Below the pieces are notes generated by a model. It ran no database searches. It was not told where the DNA came from and worked only from the letters and a program-made list of their open reading frames with translations. The position numbers were made by a program, and so were the translations under genes. Source: Chelativorans sp. J32 (lineage in GTDB: Bacteria; Pseudomonadota; Alphaproteobacteria; Rhizobiales; Rhizobiaceae). From it: 64,000 nucleotides of DNA. Each line of letters starts with the position of its first letter. Within the stretch, counting starts at the first letter, position 1. The DNA lies in assembly GCF_000518985.1 (NCBI RefSeq), contig NZ_JAEQ01000001.1:496001-560000 (forward strand), written 5' to 3'. Positions 28,101 to 36,359 of this stretch are shown here, in pieces.

Positions 28101-28717
28101 GCAGGATCGTCTGTGAGGCGGGCGAGCCCAGCGGCGACTTGGGTTCGGGCAGGGATGCGCTTCTTCACAAGGCGCGCCGCTTCACGGCTCACGTCCTGGA
28201 TCAGGCCGAGAAGGGTTTCGCGTTCGATGCCAAGGAGCTCAAAGCCAGCGGAGGCTGCAGAGATGGAGCCGTCCGCCTCCAGCAGTGCTGCAAAATGACC
28301 GGGCTCGCTGAGTCCTGATATCGTCCGTTCCGCGGGTTCTGCGGCCTCAGTGGTGGAGGGAACGGCGAGCAGGAGCGCTTCCTCGCCATGCGGAAGCGTT
28401 ATCGCGCTTGCCTGCACCGCGACGATCTTGCTCGTGAGCCCACTCGTAACCCTGAGCGCAATCGTACGATCGCGTCCGACATGCGGGAACCCAGGGGTAG
28501 CCGCAATCTGCCGCAAAGCGATTGCCGACAGCCGGGGGCGCTCCCCTATAGCTGCCTCGATATTGGGAAAGCCGAGCCAGGCGGCACCTGGGCCATTGGC
28601 CCACAGGATCTCCTCGAGGCTCGTGGACAGAACCGCCAGCGCGTCGCCGGCCGCGAACCGCTCACGCACTCCATCAAGAACAACTATGTCGAGAAATGAA
28701 TAGGATGAGGACGCCAT
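25115..28717 (-). CDS. PAS-domain sensor histidine kinase, PdhS/PleC-DivJ-like
   Basis: Soluble 1200-residue kinase. The C-terminus is a complete transmitter: SHEIRTPLNAIIGFSELMID with the phosphoacceptor His at about 978, N box NLLSNAVRYTP, then RDTGVGMS and GDGTGLGLPLT. The sequence FGPIGNDRYRDYLRDI after the H box is typical of the PdhS/PleC/DivJ kinases controlling DivK in Rhizobiales. PAS domains precede it (about 735-830 and 836-955), with another near 268-375 and a PAS-like N-terminus. Residues about 390-720 form an unusual Glu/Pro/Ala/Ser-rich, acidic low-complexity linker. No transmembrane helix is visible. Probable role: cell-cycle or polarity signalling. Confidence 0.85.
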   Translation of the reverse strand: MASSSYSFLDIVVLDGVRERFAAGDALAVLSTSLEEILWANGPGAAWLGFPNIEAAIGERPRLSAIALRQIAATPGFPHVGRDRTIALRVTSGLTSKIVAVQASAITLPHGEEALLLAVPSTTEAAEPAERTISGLSEPGHFAALLEADGSISAASAGFELLGIERETLLGLIQDVSREAARLVKKRIPARTQVAAGLARLTDDPARHLLVVVEDGTAGPSASDHLPASSETTAREASPSDTSRLQSPQPLGPTPEPQGSEAPPAPRTVRFSWRTDAHGRFTSISEEFTESMGRNATDVIGRTFREVSNAFGLDADGSICRLLERRDTWSGRTVMWPLQGTNLKVPVDLAALPIYGRGRVFEGFRGFGIARLSDAEVDPEAIGEVLAPPLSEPSGAETLAGKEDAQEPVGSIDPQAGEKAVPSSLSGEPDPVPAEALTTTATQTRSNENVVQLAEHRESGWNGSLSASERTAFREIGERLRRASESRATAAGVEEGKIGELSPHGRLEESLPNDDLPAAASLSGDALGQTERETQKGDRGEDSADKRGDLPSQPQSTEAPEAPVSLAEDMEGAGETEQIVPLEPAGSVDATSQKDITHIDSEPEQAERETEPAPAEEVSAEPVLSTETDTQQEATAAPPVESHTDADGHEPQAGSGAELSEEVTATGDEGQIEPEATEEAKPSVPSPDGERVPERSSQIAYLPSAFHRPDAERRQAEAETILAHLPLPVLIHSGDRLHYANCEFFKLTGYSDLDELEAAGGIGALFDEPAAGAPERERLLLRRADGTDGPVEAHLQSVAWAGKKALMLALNPAGLSERTPEEAVKAAELESSLSEMRAIVDTATDGVAVIGNDGTIRSINRPAEALFGFDAENVTGKPFTSLFAIESQRTVQDYLAGLSDNGVASVLNDGRQVIGREAQGRFIPLFITIGRLPNGSGYCAVLRDITHWKRAEEELTQARAQAERASSQKSEFLARVSHEIRTPLNAIIGFSELMIDEKFGPIGNDRYRDYLRDINRSGNHVLDLVNDLLDISKIEAGQQEMAHEAVPLNDTLAQVIAMMQPQANRERVIIRSSLASRLPDVVADLRSVRQIAINLLSNAVRYTPAGGQVVVSTVYERDGSVVLRVRDTGVGMSSAELDEALKPFRQINALRRKRGDGTGLGLPLTRAMVEANRAQFSIASTPGEGTLVEITFPPTRVLAE

Positions 28718-28861
28718 TCAGCCCGACCATCAACACAACGAGGAGCCCAAGTTAACCTCTCGTTAATAAGAGCACGATCCGACGTCGTCCACAAACCTTC
28801 TCTGGGCGTTCACCGGGAAATCGCGGCTTGGTTAATCAAAAGCGCCCTCTGATGTGGTTTT

Positions 28862-28888
28862 GCTGCATCGCCACAAAAATGTTGCAGC
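28862..28888. promoter_or_regulatory. Possible PhaR-type operator upstream of phasin
   Basis: Inverted GCTGCA (28862-28867) and TGCAGC (28883-28888) lie about 70-95 bp before the phasin start, in an otherwise AT-rich leader. TGC/GCA-containing sites upstream of phasins are known targets of the polyhydroxybutyrate-responsive repressor PhaR. Assignment is by analogy only. Confidence 0.4.
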
Positions 28889-28958
28889 GCACAATAAAAG
28901 TCACTATATTGATCTGAGTGAGAATACCGGCAATCAGCCCCGGGTAAAGGACAACCAG

Positions 28959-29402
28959 ATGACGAAGACCAGCAACAAAGCGGCCGAAGAGTTTCCGACC
29001 TTCGACCCGTCGGCGGCCACAGAGCAGCTTCGCAACTTCACCGAAAAGACCGCGGAGCAGGCCAAAGAAACCTATCAGCGTTTGAAAACGAGCGCCGACG
29101 ACGCCCGCAAAGCATTTGAAGCCTCAATGGAATCGGTAAAGACGGTGGGTGACGAGATTGTGCTCAAATCTGTCGCCGCAGTACGCGCCGGCACAGAGGC
29201 CAATCTCGCGCAGGTGGAAGCGCTCGTTACCGCCAAGAGCTTTTCCGACGTGGTGGAGCTGCAGAGCTCGTTCCTGCGCAAGCAGATGGAATTTGCGCTC
29301 GATCAAGCCCGCGAATTTCAGGCGCTTACTCAGAAAGCGACCATCGAGCTGACCAAGCCGGTGAAGGACGCGTTCGAGAAGGCGATCAAGCAACCTGCCT
29401 GA
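28959..29402 (+). CDS. phaP: Phasin, polyhydroxyalkanoate granule-associated protein
   Basis: A 147-residue, almost wholly helical, amphipathic protein of the alphaproteobacterial phasin family (phasin_2). Characteristic features: EQLRNFTEKTAEQAKETYQR, then ALVTAKSFSDVVELQSSFLR and EFQALTQKATIELTKPVKDAFEKA. Phasins coat PHB granules and limit coalescence. The ATG at 28959 (after GGTAAAGGACAA) fits family length; the open frame from 28854 lacks an RBS. Followed by two strong terminators. GC is lower in the leader than in neighbouring genes. Confidence 0.93.
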   Translation: MTKTSNKAAEEFPTFDPSAATEQLRNFTEKTAEQAKETYQRLKTSADDARKAFEASMESVKTVGDEIVLKSVAAVRAGTEANLAQVEALVTAKSFSDVVELQSSFLRKQMEFALDQAREFQALTQKATIELTKPVKDAFEKAIKQPA

Positions 29403-29466
29403 GGCGATGCGTCGCGCTGCAATTTGAATGGGCAGGATTTATATGCCAGCCGTTCGCTAGAACATT

Positions 29467-29504
29467 GGGACCGGTACTCCTCCTCCTCCCATCGGTCCCT
29501 TTTT
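29467..29504 (+). terminator. First of two tandem rho-independent terminators after phaP
   Basis: Stem GGGACCG/CGGTCCC with a pyrimidine-rich 19-base loop, followed by five T. Confidence 0.75.
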
Positions 29505-29535
29505 AAAGACCGGGGTTCCTCCCCCCGGTCTTTTT
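29505..29535 (+). terminator. Second tandem rho-independent terminator after phaP
   Basis: Stem AAAGACCGGGG with a T-rich-flanked complement CCCCGGTCTTT and a T-run to 29535. The A-rich and T-rich flanks make it potentially bidirectional. Strong termination suits a highly expressed phasin. Confidence 0.9.
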
Positions 29536-29622
29536 CTTTGCGCGGTGTGCCGCTTTGGCAGTATCGCTCTTGAAAATGAATGGATTTGCCCGTAAGGGAC
29601 GCGGGCAAGACGTTGACGTCGG

Positions 29623-29699
29623 GCGGTTGTAGCTCAGTTGGTTAGAGCGCAGGATTGTGGCTCCTGAGGTCGGTGGTTCGAATCCACCCAACCGTACCA
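29623..29699 (+). tRNA. tRNA-His (GTG)
   Basis: Full cloverleaf: acceptor GCGGTTG/CAACCGT, D-arm starting AGCTCAGTTGG, anticodon stem CAGGA/TCCTG with loop TTGTGGC (anticodon GTG at 29657-29659), T-arm GGTGGTTCGAATCCACC, encoded CCA at 29697-29699. Position 73 is A, not the C found in most bacterial tRNA-His, and the G-1:C73 pair is absent; the first pair is G1-U72. This is the known alphaproteobacterial type. Confidence 0.97.
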
Positions 29700-30018
29700 C
29701 CCCTCCACTTCGTTCCGGACCAATCGAGCTCTACTTTTTCGGATGCCCTGCTGTGACAGGCGGCCCTGAAGGGCGAGCGCGAACTGGAGAAGGCAGCGCT
29801 TTAAGCAGGCGGTCCAGCGTTGGCGTCGTGGAGCGATAACCCGACCGTAAAAGGCTTATTGGTCCGCCAGCCGCACGTTTTGAATCATTTTGTGAACGCA
29901 CGGCGCAAATATTCCATCGAAATATGCATAAACGCGGGTTATTGCGGACGCCCTCCTGCCTTCCGTGTAAGTGCGCGGGCAGACGGAGCAGAGTATCGAT
30001 CGGCGAGTAGAGCTGTTT
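29700..30018. other. Intergenic region between tRNA-His and glutaminase
   Basis: About 320 bp with no convincing gene. It holds the glutaminase promoter region, locally AT-richer around 29870-29945. The frames that cross it are short and unlike known proteins. Confidence 0.6.
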
Positions 30019-30960
30019 ATGCCCCATCTCCAAGAGATCTTACCAAAACTCGTATCATCCCTGGCAGCACGATCGGATCGCGGCAGCGTTGCCACCTATA
30101 TCCCGGAACTCGCAAAGGTCGACCCCACCAAGTTTGGGATTGCTGTCGCCACGCTCGCCGGTTCCGTGGTCGCTGCGGGTAACGCCGATGAACTGTTTTC
30201 GATCCAGAGCATCTCGAAGGTGTTCACGCTTGCGCTGGCGCTTGGAAAATGCGGAGACATGCTCTGGACCCGTGTAGGGCGCGAGCCTTCAGGCAATCGC
30301 TTCAACTCGATCGTACAGTTGGAGTATGAGAAGGGGGTTCCCCGCAATCCCTTCGTGAATGCCGGCGCTCTGGTGGTGACGGACAGCCTGCTTGCGGGAC
30401 ACGAGCCTCGGGAAGTCATCGGCGAAATTCTCCGGTTCGTTCGCTTCCTTGCGGATGACGATACGATCTCCGTAAACCGGGCCGTAGCTGCCTCGGAGCA
30501 GTCCACCGCAAGCCGCAATATGGCTCTGGCCCACTACATGCATTCGTTCGGCAACCTGCAGCACGCACCGCAACGGGTGCTGGGGACATATGTCCACCAC
30601 TGCGCGATCGACATGAATTGCCGCCAACTGGCCGCTGCAGGCCTGTTTCTTGCAGCGGGCGGCCGCAATCCTTTGACGGGGCATTCGGTCATCTCCCCTT
30701 TGCGCGCCCGACGCATAAATGCACTTATGCTGACATGCGGCCATTACGACGCATCTGGAGATTTCGCCTTCCGCGTCGGGATCCCGAGCAAGAGCGGTGT
30801 CGGTGGCGGTATTCTGGGCATTGTTCCCGGCGTGGCTTCTGTTGCGGTCTGGTCGCCCGGTCTGGATTCCAGCGGCAATTCGCATCTTGGCACGATCGCC
30901 TTGGAAGAACTCGTCCAGGCAATGGACTGGTCCGTATTCGCGCCGAGAGCGCATGCATGA
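30019..30960 (+). CDS. glsA: Glutaminase
   Basis: Serine-dependent glutaminase of the beta-lactamase fold that hydrolyses glutamine to glutamate and ammonia. The 313-residue protein has the Ser-x-x-Lys site in [28 protein letters not shown], and the C-terminal [18 protein letters not shown], all family hallmarks. The ATG at 30019 gives the normal family length; the GTG at 29971 would add 16 unsupported residues. Monocistronic, ending at a bidirectional hairpin. Confidence 0.94.
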   Translation: MPHLQEILPKLVSSLAARSDRGSVATYIPELAKVDPTKFGIAVATLAGSVVAAGNADELFSIQSISKVFTLALALGKCGDMLWTRVGREPSGNRFNSIVQLEYEKGVPRNPFVNAGALVVTDSLLAGHEPREVIGEILRFVRFLADDDTISVNRAVAASEQSTASRNMALAHYMHSFGNLQHAPQRVLGTYVHHCAIDMNCRQLAAAGLFLAAGGRNPLTGHSVISPLRARRINALMLTCGHYDASGDFAFRVGIPSKSGVGGGILGIVPGVASVAVWSPGLDSSGNSHLGTIALEELVQAMDWSVFAPRAHA

Positions 30961-30998
30961 CAGGTGGCGGCACCACGCGGACCCGGCACCATCGCGGG

Positions 30999-31033
30999 GA
31001 GAGTTCAGCCATGTGAACCCAGGCTGAACTCTC
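30999..31033. terminator. Bidirectional hairpin between glsA and the Dabb gene
   Basis: A perfect 12-bp stem, GAGAGTTCAGCC and its complement, with an 11-base loop. It lies between two convergent genes. There is no T-run, so efficiency as an intrinsic terminator is uncertain. Confidence 0.6.
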
Positions 31034-31048
31034 ATCCGTTTCCGTTCT

Positions 31049-31585
31049 TCAGTTCCTAGAAGTAGCGCCCAGCCTGGTGCTGTCGGTTATCCTCATGTCG
31101 AACACCAGAACGCCGGAATCGGCGAGGTAGGGACCGACAAACTCTTTGAATTTTTGATGCTGGGGGTCGAAGAATTTGGGTTCCGTGACGACGGGCGTGC
31201 CTACGTAATAATTCCTGTCACCTTCGGAGCTGAAAGTGACGATGAAGCCTTCTTCAAACCCGCCGCTGACGCCCTCGCCGCTGTTCTGGGCGCCGGACTC
31301 GATCGAAACGATATAGGGTTTGCCGTTACGGGTGGCCTTCTTGGCCAAAGCCATGAACTGATCCCGGATCTCTTGGCGCTGCTCAGCCGTCGTTCCGTCC
31401 TTATAGCGGAACAGGACGATGTGGCGGATAAGCCCCGGCTTGTAGTCCGCGCCGGTAAAGGTGGATACGCCGACTTCGCTGATCTCCTTGTCTAGGATTT
31501 GACGCGCGGACATGTTCTCGGCGGCGTAAGTCATGTTCGTCGCCCAAAACGAAAGAATGGCGGCTGCGGCAATATATTTTTTCAT
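31049..31585 (-). CDS. Secreted Dabb (stress-responsive alpha/beta barrel) domain protein
   Basis: A 178-residue protein with a signal peptide (MKKYIAAAAILSFWATNMTYA) and a Dabb domain: LIRHIVLFRYKDGTTAEQRQ is the typical first strand and helix, and YYVGTPVVTEPKFFDPQHQKF the typical His-containing segment before the final strand. Dabb proteins are dimeric ferredoxin-like folds, some of them enzymes, with mostly unknown roles in bacteria; export is unusual. Start ATG has GGAG upstream. Composition is less GC-rich than its neighbours, and a MITE-like element lies upstream, so transfer is possible. Confidence 0.8.
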   Translation of the reverse strand: MKKYIAAAAILSFWATNMTYAAENMSARQILDKEISEVGVSTFTGADYKPGLIRHIVLFRYKDGTTAEQRQEIRDQFMALAKKATRNGKPYIVSIESGAQNSGEGVSGGFEEGFIVTFSSEGDRNYYVGTPVVTEPKFFDPQHQKFKEFVGPYLADSGVLVFDMRITDSTRLGATSRN

Positions 31586-31687
31586 GAAGTGCTCCAGTTA
31601 AAAAGAGACTAAATATGCGCACAATAGAGCCCGATCTTCTGGCTATACTCGGGCGGGATTAATTCTTGCTCAAGGGCATATGTCGCA

Positions 31688-31798
31688 TTCTACAGCATCG
31701 GCCCGAAAACCGGAATCGGTTTTCGGAAAGCACGATGCGTCAATCCAATAAATTACAGCGTCCTTTGTGCGTCCGAGTGGACGCATGGCGCTGTAGAA
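31688..31798. repeat. MITE-like palindromic intergenic element with 9-bp terminal inverted repeats
   Basis: A 111-bp element bounded by TTCTACAGC and its exact complement GCTGTAGAA. Inside are GCATCG/CGATGC enclosing a perfect 9-bp stem CCGAAAACC/GGTTTTCGG, then a second stem TGCGTCC/GGACGCA. I recognise this kind of sequence as a dispersed intergenic repeat in Rhizobiales genomes. No flanking duplication is obvious. No coding capacity. Confidence 0.8.
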
Positions 31799-31867
31799 AT
31801 GACTACAGTAACGTGCGTGCAGCAAACGCGCGGTAAGCACAGGTTTACGCATCGTGTTTCCGATGCG

Positions 31868-33427
31868 CTAGAACAGCGTTCCCTGTTTTCCAGGCTCGCG
31901 GGTGGGGGCGCTCTTGCGACTCCCGCCGGAGGACTTTCCGGTAGCGATTGCCCCAACACTGTCGTCAGCAAACTGCAGGCGCAATGCCTCGCCTGCTTTT
32001 ACGTCGCTCGCGCGCTTGAGCGGCCTATCGTCAGCATCCCGCACCAGTGCGAAGCCGCGTTCAAGGATGCTCTTATAGGAAAGCGTTTCGGCTAACCTGG
32101 CAGACTGCTCATAGGCGATCCGGCTCCGCTCCAGCCTGAGCAAGACGGCTCGGTCCTTCCGTCCCACGGCGGCTTTCAGCCGTTCGCTGAGCACAGTGAT
32201 GCGCTGCAGCGCAACGCGCGGATTTACCCGCGCGGCGTCGCGATCTAGCCGGGTGCGGCGATGGCGCACCAGGCTCTGATAGAGGGCCGGGAGCCGTTCG
32301 CCGCACTGCGTTGCGTCGCGGCTCGCCTGCGCGATACGTCGATCGAGCGTGGCGATGGATAGTCGGATCCCGCTGAAATGAAGGCGTTTGCGCTGCGTTG
32401 AGGTCTCGAGCGCACGGCCCAGCCTGCCTGCCGCTTCATCGAAGCGCCGTCGCGGCATTGCGAAGAGCTGATCGGGCGAGGGAAGCGCGCGGGACAGGCT
32501 GCGCATTTCCTGGCGGCGGCGCTCTAGGCACCGGGAAACCGCGCCTTTTAGCCTTGCGGAGAGCCGGGCGAGATTTGCTTCCAGGTCCGCCTTCACGGGC
32601 ACGGCCATTTCGGCGGCCCCTGTTGGCGTCGGAGCCCGCCGGTCCGCGGCGAAATCGATAAGCGTCCAGTCCGTTTCGTGGCCGACGGCCGAGATGAGAG
32701 GAACCGCCGAAGCGGCAGCTGCGCGAACGACCACCTCGTCATTGAAGCCCCAAAGGTCTTCGAGGCTGCCACCCCCGCGTGCCACGATGATCAGATCGGG
32801 GCGAGGGATGGTTCCACCGCGCTGAAGCGCGTTAAAACCTGTAATCGCTGCGGCGACCTCGGCCCCGGTCGTTTCCCCCTGCACACGCACGGGCCAGACG
32901 ATGACATGTACCGGAAACCGATCGGTGATGCGGTGGATGATATCGCGTATTACCGCACCGGTAGGCGATGTGATGACGCCGATCACATGCGGCATGAAGG
33001 GGAGGGGTTTCTTCCTGTTCTCCGCAAACAGGCCCTCAGCCGCCAGCCGGCGTTTGCGCTCTTCCACGAGCGCCATGAGCGCGCCCGCTCCGGCAGGCTC
33101 CAGGCTTTCGATGACGATCTGGTATTTCGACGAGCCGGGAAAGGTCGTGAGCCGGCCGGTAGCCACGACTTCCAACCCCTCCTGGGGCGGAACACGCAGC
33201 CTGGCGAAGGTTCCTTTCCAGATGACCGCCTCTATGCGCGAACGATCGTCCTTGAGCGAGAAATAACAGTGACCGGACGAATGGGCGCCGCGAAAACCGG
33301 AAATCTCGCCGCGCACGCGAACATGCCCGAAGGCGTCCTCGACGGTCCGCTTCAGGGCAAGCGAGATTTCGCTTACCGAATATTCGGCGACATTGCTCAG
33401 CGAATCGTCTTTCCGTATTTCTACCAT
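31868..33427 (-). CDS. xseA: Exodeoxyribonuclease VII large subunit
   Basis: 519-residue subunit of the single-strand-specific exonuclease. OB-fold N-terminus ([23 protein letters not shown], then [18 protein letters not shown]), then the catalytic core: [61 protein letters not shown]. The helical C-terminal half follows, ending in [18 protein letters not shown]. The small subunit xseB is not here. Divergent or convergent neighbours are unrelated. Confidence 0.96.
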   Translation of the reverse strand: MVEIRKDDSLSNVAEYSVSEISLALKRTVEDAFGHVRVRGEISGFRGAHSSGHCYFSLKDDRSRIEAVIWKGTFARLRVPPQEGLEVVATGRLTTFPGSSKYQIVIESLEPAGAGALMALVEERKRRLAAEGLFAENRKKPLPFMPHVIGVITSPTGAVIRDIIHRITDRFPVHVIVWPVRVQGETTGAEVAAAITGFNALQRGGTIPRPDLIIVARGGGSLEDLWGFNDEVVVRAAAASAVPLISAVGHETDWTLIDFAADRRAPTPTGAAEMAVPVKADLEANLARLSARLKGAVSRCLERRRQEMRSLSRALPSPDQLFAMPRRRFDEAAGRLGRALETSTQRKRLHFSGIRLSIATLDRRIAQASRDATQCGERLPALYQSLVRHRRTRLDRDAARVNPRVALQRITVLSERLKAAVGRKDRAVLLRLERSRIAYEQSARLAETLSYKSILERGFALVRDADDRPLKRASDVKAGEALRLQFADDSVGAIATGKSSGGSRKSAPTREPGKQGTLF

Positions 33428-33537
33428 GGTCCGATTGAGCAGCTTGCAGGCGGTGGGGTCAACCCGCGCCAGACTGCAGGTTTGGCATCTGTTCCCGCCG
33501 GGCCGAGAAGGGCGGGGAAATCGCGTCTATCGCAGCC

Positions 33538-34497
33538 TCACCATCCCGGCAGAACGTGGTTCGGCCGCAGGCGCTTCCCGCGTTTCATCCGGTGCGTGAA
33601 GCCGGCGAAATCCAGTCCTTCCGTCTCATCCACAACGGGGATCGGCATCGAGATGTTGTCCAAGCTCTCCGAGATGTGGCGGGCCAGCGCATCTACAAGC
33701 TCCGTCTGGTTGGTGCGCCCACGCATGATGCCGATGTGGCAATCCGGCAGCTTTGGAAATCCGTCCTTTTCGGTAAGAACGCGCATCCCGGGACGCAGAG
33801 CGCATTCGGGCAATACGGAAATTGCGGCGCCGGAGAGGACGGCAGCCGTGATGACCGTCGCCGAGAAGCTCGTGAAGAGGATCCGATAGTCGCGGTCGAT
33901 TTCGCGCAGCGTATCGCAGGCAATCCGCCGCCAGTTGCAGGTCGGCCGCCCGAATGCCATCGGCAGCACTTCGCGTTCATGGGTGGAATGATTGGCCGAG
34001 CCGACCCACAGCAGCGGCTCGTGACGCACCGTTTCTGCCATTTCCTGGTCCGTCACCAGGGCAAGATCCACATTGCCCTGCCGCACATGGTGCACGAGAT
34101 TGGCCGTAGGCTCGCAGAGAACGGACATTTCTACCCGCGGATTCGAATGCGAGAAGCGAGCCATGATCTCGGGCAGGAAGCGCTCGGCGTAATCGTCCGG
34201 CATGCCGATGCGCACATGTCCTTCAAGGCTCTCATCGTCGAAAGCGGCCAGCGTTTCGCGATTGAGACGCAGGAGCCGGCGCGCATAAAGAAGCAGCCTC
34301 TCCCCGTCATCGGTAAGACGGTTGGAGCGGCCGTCCTTTTCGAACAGCGGTTTTCCAATCCGCTCCTCTAGGCGCCGCATCTGCATGGAGACGGCCGACT
34401 GCGTGCGATGCACCTCCTCGGCAGCACGCGTGAAGCTTCCCGTATCGGCGATAGCGATGAAGGTAACGAGCTGGTCGAGATCGAGCGGTGCCGACAT
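33538..34497 (-). CDS. LysR-family transcriptional regulator
   Basis: 319-residue regulator with an N-terminal winged helix (DLDQLVTFIAIADTGSFTRAAEEVHRTQSAVSMQMRRLEE, split here only by eye) and a periplasmic-binding-protein-like effector domain (GHVRIGMPDDYAERFLPEIM onwards). Start ATG has AGGAG upstream. It is divergent from a DUF1127 gene; in other Rhizobiales LrhA-type regulators often neighbour DUF1127 genes. Effector and targets unknown. C-terminus has a basic extension, MKRGKRLRPNH. Confidence 0.9.
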   Translation of the reverse strand: MSAPLDLDQLVTFIAIADTGSFTRAAEEVHRTQSAVSMQMRRLEERIGKPLFEKDGRSNRLTDDGERLLLYARRLLRLNRETLAAFDDESLEGHVRIGMPDDYAERFLPEIMARFSHSNPRVEMSVLCEPTANLVHHVRQGNVDLALVTDQEMAETVRHEPLLWVGSANHSTHEREVLPMAFGRPTCNWRRIACDTLREIDRDYRILFTSFSATVITAAVLSGAAISVLPECALRPGMRVLTEKDGFPKLPDCHIGIMRGRTNQTELVDALARHISESLDNISMPIPVVDETEGLDFAGFTHRMKRGKRLRPNHVLPGW

Positions 34498-34679
34498 GGC
34501 GGGCTCCTATAAGCGATGTTGATGCAAAAGATTAAAAACATTCGTTCGACTAATCAATGCCTGTGTGAGACAAGGGCGCCGTTCCTGAAAGGACGGCAGG
34601 TTTGGTCGCGGCGGATACGTCGGCGGCTGTGCTGTCGCCTCGGAATAGCTATCAGCGAATGGCTCGAAGGAGATTTGCC

Positions 34680-34961
34680 ATGCGTGCAGAACAGACAGTC
34701 TTGCCAAGTGCCGCCGCAACGCAGGGATTCGCGATGCGCCTCGTCCGCACGGCGTCCCACATTCTGCGCTCCTGGTCGAACCGCCGCGCAATGCGCCAGC
34801 TGAATGAGCTTACGGAATGGGAACTCGTCGATATTGGCCTGACCCGCGAGGATATCGCGCTCGCCTATGACGGGCCTATTTTGGACGATCCTACACGGCG
34901 CCTTGCACAGATTGCGCGCGAACGGGCGAAGGAAGACAACGCCACACGTCGCCACCCCTGA
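34680..34961 (+). CDS. DUF1127 domain small protein
   Basis: 93-residue protein whose centre, RAMRQLNELTEWELVDIGLTREDI, is the DUF1127 (YjiS-like) motif. Proteins of this family in Rhizobiales and Rhodobacterales influence phosphate/carbon metabolism and RNA turnover. The start at 34680 is set by AAGGAG eight bases upstream; the upstream frame to 34602 is rejected. A strong terminator follows. Possibly controlled by the divergent LysR regulator. Confidence 0.85.
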   Translation: MRAEQTVLPSAAATQGFAMRLVRTASHILRSWSNRRAMRQLNELTEWELVDIGLTREDIALAYDGPILDDPTRRLAQIARERAKEDNATRRHP

Positions 34962-35030
34962 TTATCGCTTCTCCCATGCAGGCATTTTACTCCCATCACG
35001 CCGGCTCCCCCCGGCTGCCTGCAAACCTGG

Positions 35031-35057
35031 CCCGGCTCTCCTGAGCCGGGCTTTTTT
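35031..35057 (+). terminator. Rho-independent terminator after the DUF1127 gene
   Basis: 8-bp stem CCCGGCTC/GAGCCGGG, TCCT loop, then C and six T. Confidence 0.92.
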
Positions 35058-35142
35058 CGTCCGTCTCGAAAATGCGGTTTGGTCCGGATGAGCGCGCCCA
35101 CACCGATAGCAGAGGGCTTTCATTCTGACCGAACGCCCGGCT

Positions 35143-35355
35143 CTATTGAGAGGAGCCCGGCTCCTCTTCCTCGTCCTCGACCGGACGACCTGGAATGACA
35201 TAGGCACCCGAAAGCCATCTGTTGAGGTCGATGTCCTTGCAGCGCTTGGAGCAGAATGGGTAAAACTCGCGCGCCGACGGCTTGCCGCATTCAGGGCAGG
35301 GCCGTTTGGGCCTTAGCGGCGTAATCTTCTCGCCGTTTCCTGTACCACCAGCCAT
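35143..35355 (-). CDS. yacG: DNA gyrase inhibitor YacG, zinc-binding
   Basis: 70-residue protein with a treble-clef Zn site: CPECGKPS then [17 protein letters not shown], giving four cysteine ligands. E. coli YacG binds GyrB and blocks DNA binding. Acidic C-terminal tail EDEEEEP. It starts 3 bp after the maf stop on the same strand. Confidence 0.93.
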   Translation of the reverse strand: MAGGTGNGEKITPLRPKRPCPECGKPSAREFYPFCSKRCKDIDLNRWLSGAYVIPGRPVEDEEEEPGSSQ

Positions 35356-35358
35356 TGC

Positions 35359-35988
35359 TCAGACGTCTGTTCCTGCTGACCAGTTGAGGTAGGCCTTCAC
35401 GCCATCTGCTGCAAGCAGGTTCACGGTCTCGTAAAGCGGCAGTCCCACCACATTGGTGTAGGATCCCACGAGCTTGACGACGAAGGTTCCGGCGAGCCCC
35501 TGGATGGCGTATCCGCCGGCCTTTCCGCGCCACTCGCCCGACATGATATAGGCATCGAGTTCTTCACGCGAAATACGCTTGAAGCGCACGCGGGTTTCCA
35601 CCAGCTTGTGACGCAGCTTGCCGGCCGGCGTGAACAGGCACACGCCCGTATAGACTCGATGTGAGCGGCCCGATAGGAGGCGAAGACAATTCGAAGCTTC
35701 CTCCGCCAGTTCCGTCTTGGGGAGGATGCGACGGCCCACGGCAACTACCGTATCAGCTGCGAGCACGAAGGCCTCGCGCTCTGCACCTTCCTTCTTCAGC
35801 CGCTCCAGCGCCTTTTCGGCCTTGCTGCGCGCGAGCCGCTTGGCAAGCGAGCGCGGATGCTCCGCCTTGAGGGGCGTTTCATCGATTTCAGCAGGAATGA
35901 GCCGGTGCGGTTCGAGACCCGCCTGCTGCAGGAGCTGCACCCGTCGGGGCGAAGCCGACGCCAGAATAAGTTTTGCGGGTGCGCTCAT
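35359..35988 (-). CDS. maf: Maf-like nucleoside triphosphate pyrophosphatase
   Basis: 209-residue house-cleaning hydrolase of the Maf/HAM1-like fold. Motifs: [19 protein letters not shown] at the N-terminus, [28 protein letters not shown] and [16 protein letters not shown]. Likely removes non-canonical or modified nucleotides; the septum-formation annotation is historical. In the operon infA-maf-yacG. Confidence 0.94.
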   Translation of the reverse strand: MSAPAKLILASASPRRVQLLQQAGLEPHRLIPAEIDETPLKAEHPRSLAKRLARSKAEKALERLKKEGAEREAFVLAADTVVAVGRRILPKTELAEEASNCLRLLSGRSHRVYTGVCLFTPAGKLRHKLVETRVRFKRISREELDAYIMSGEWRGKAGGYAIQGLAGTFVVKLVGSYTNVVGLPLYETVNLLAADGVKAYLNWSAGTDV

Positions 35989-36008
35989 TGCCCTGCCAGG
36001 ATGCGCGG

Positions 36009-36227
36009 CTATTTGAAACGATAGGTGATCCGGCCCTTGGTCAGGTCGTAGGGCGTCATCTCCACAAGAACCTTATCCCCGGTCAGGACGCGAATGCGGT
36101 TCTTGCGCATGCGACCCGCGGTGTGGGCAATGATCTCATGGTCGTTCTCAAGCTTCACGCGAAACATCGCGTTGGGCAGAAGCTCGGTGACAACACCGGG
36201 AAATTCCAGGACTTCTTCCTTCGGCAT
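36009..36227 (-). CDS. infA: Translation initiation factor IF-1
   Basis: 72-residue OB-fold protein; the sequence from [13 protein letters not shown] to GRITYRFK is close to the universal IF-1. It binds the ribosomal A site during initiation. First gene of the infA-maf-yacG block; 132 bp separate it from the upstream phosphatase gene. Confidence 0.98.
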   Translation of the reverse strand: MPKEEVLEFPGVVTELLPNAMFRVKLENDHEIIAHTAGRMRKNRIRVLTGDKVLVEMTPYDLTKGRITYRFK

Positions 36228-36359
36228 CCGATACCTTCAATTTGGCGATCCAGTCGGCCCCGGCCGGTTCCTTACAGTTGCATCTGTGGAAATGTAAATG
36301 GCCGGGCCGAAATCGCGCGGAACCTAGCCCATCCTCCATCATTTGTGAACAAGCAACTG

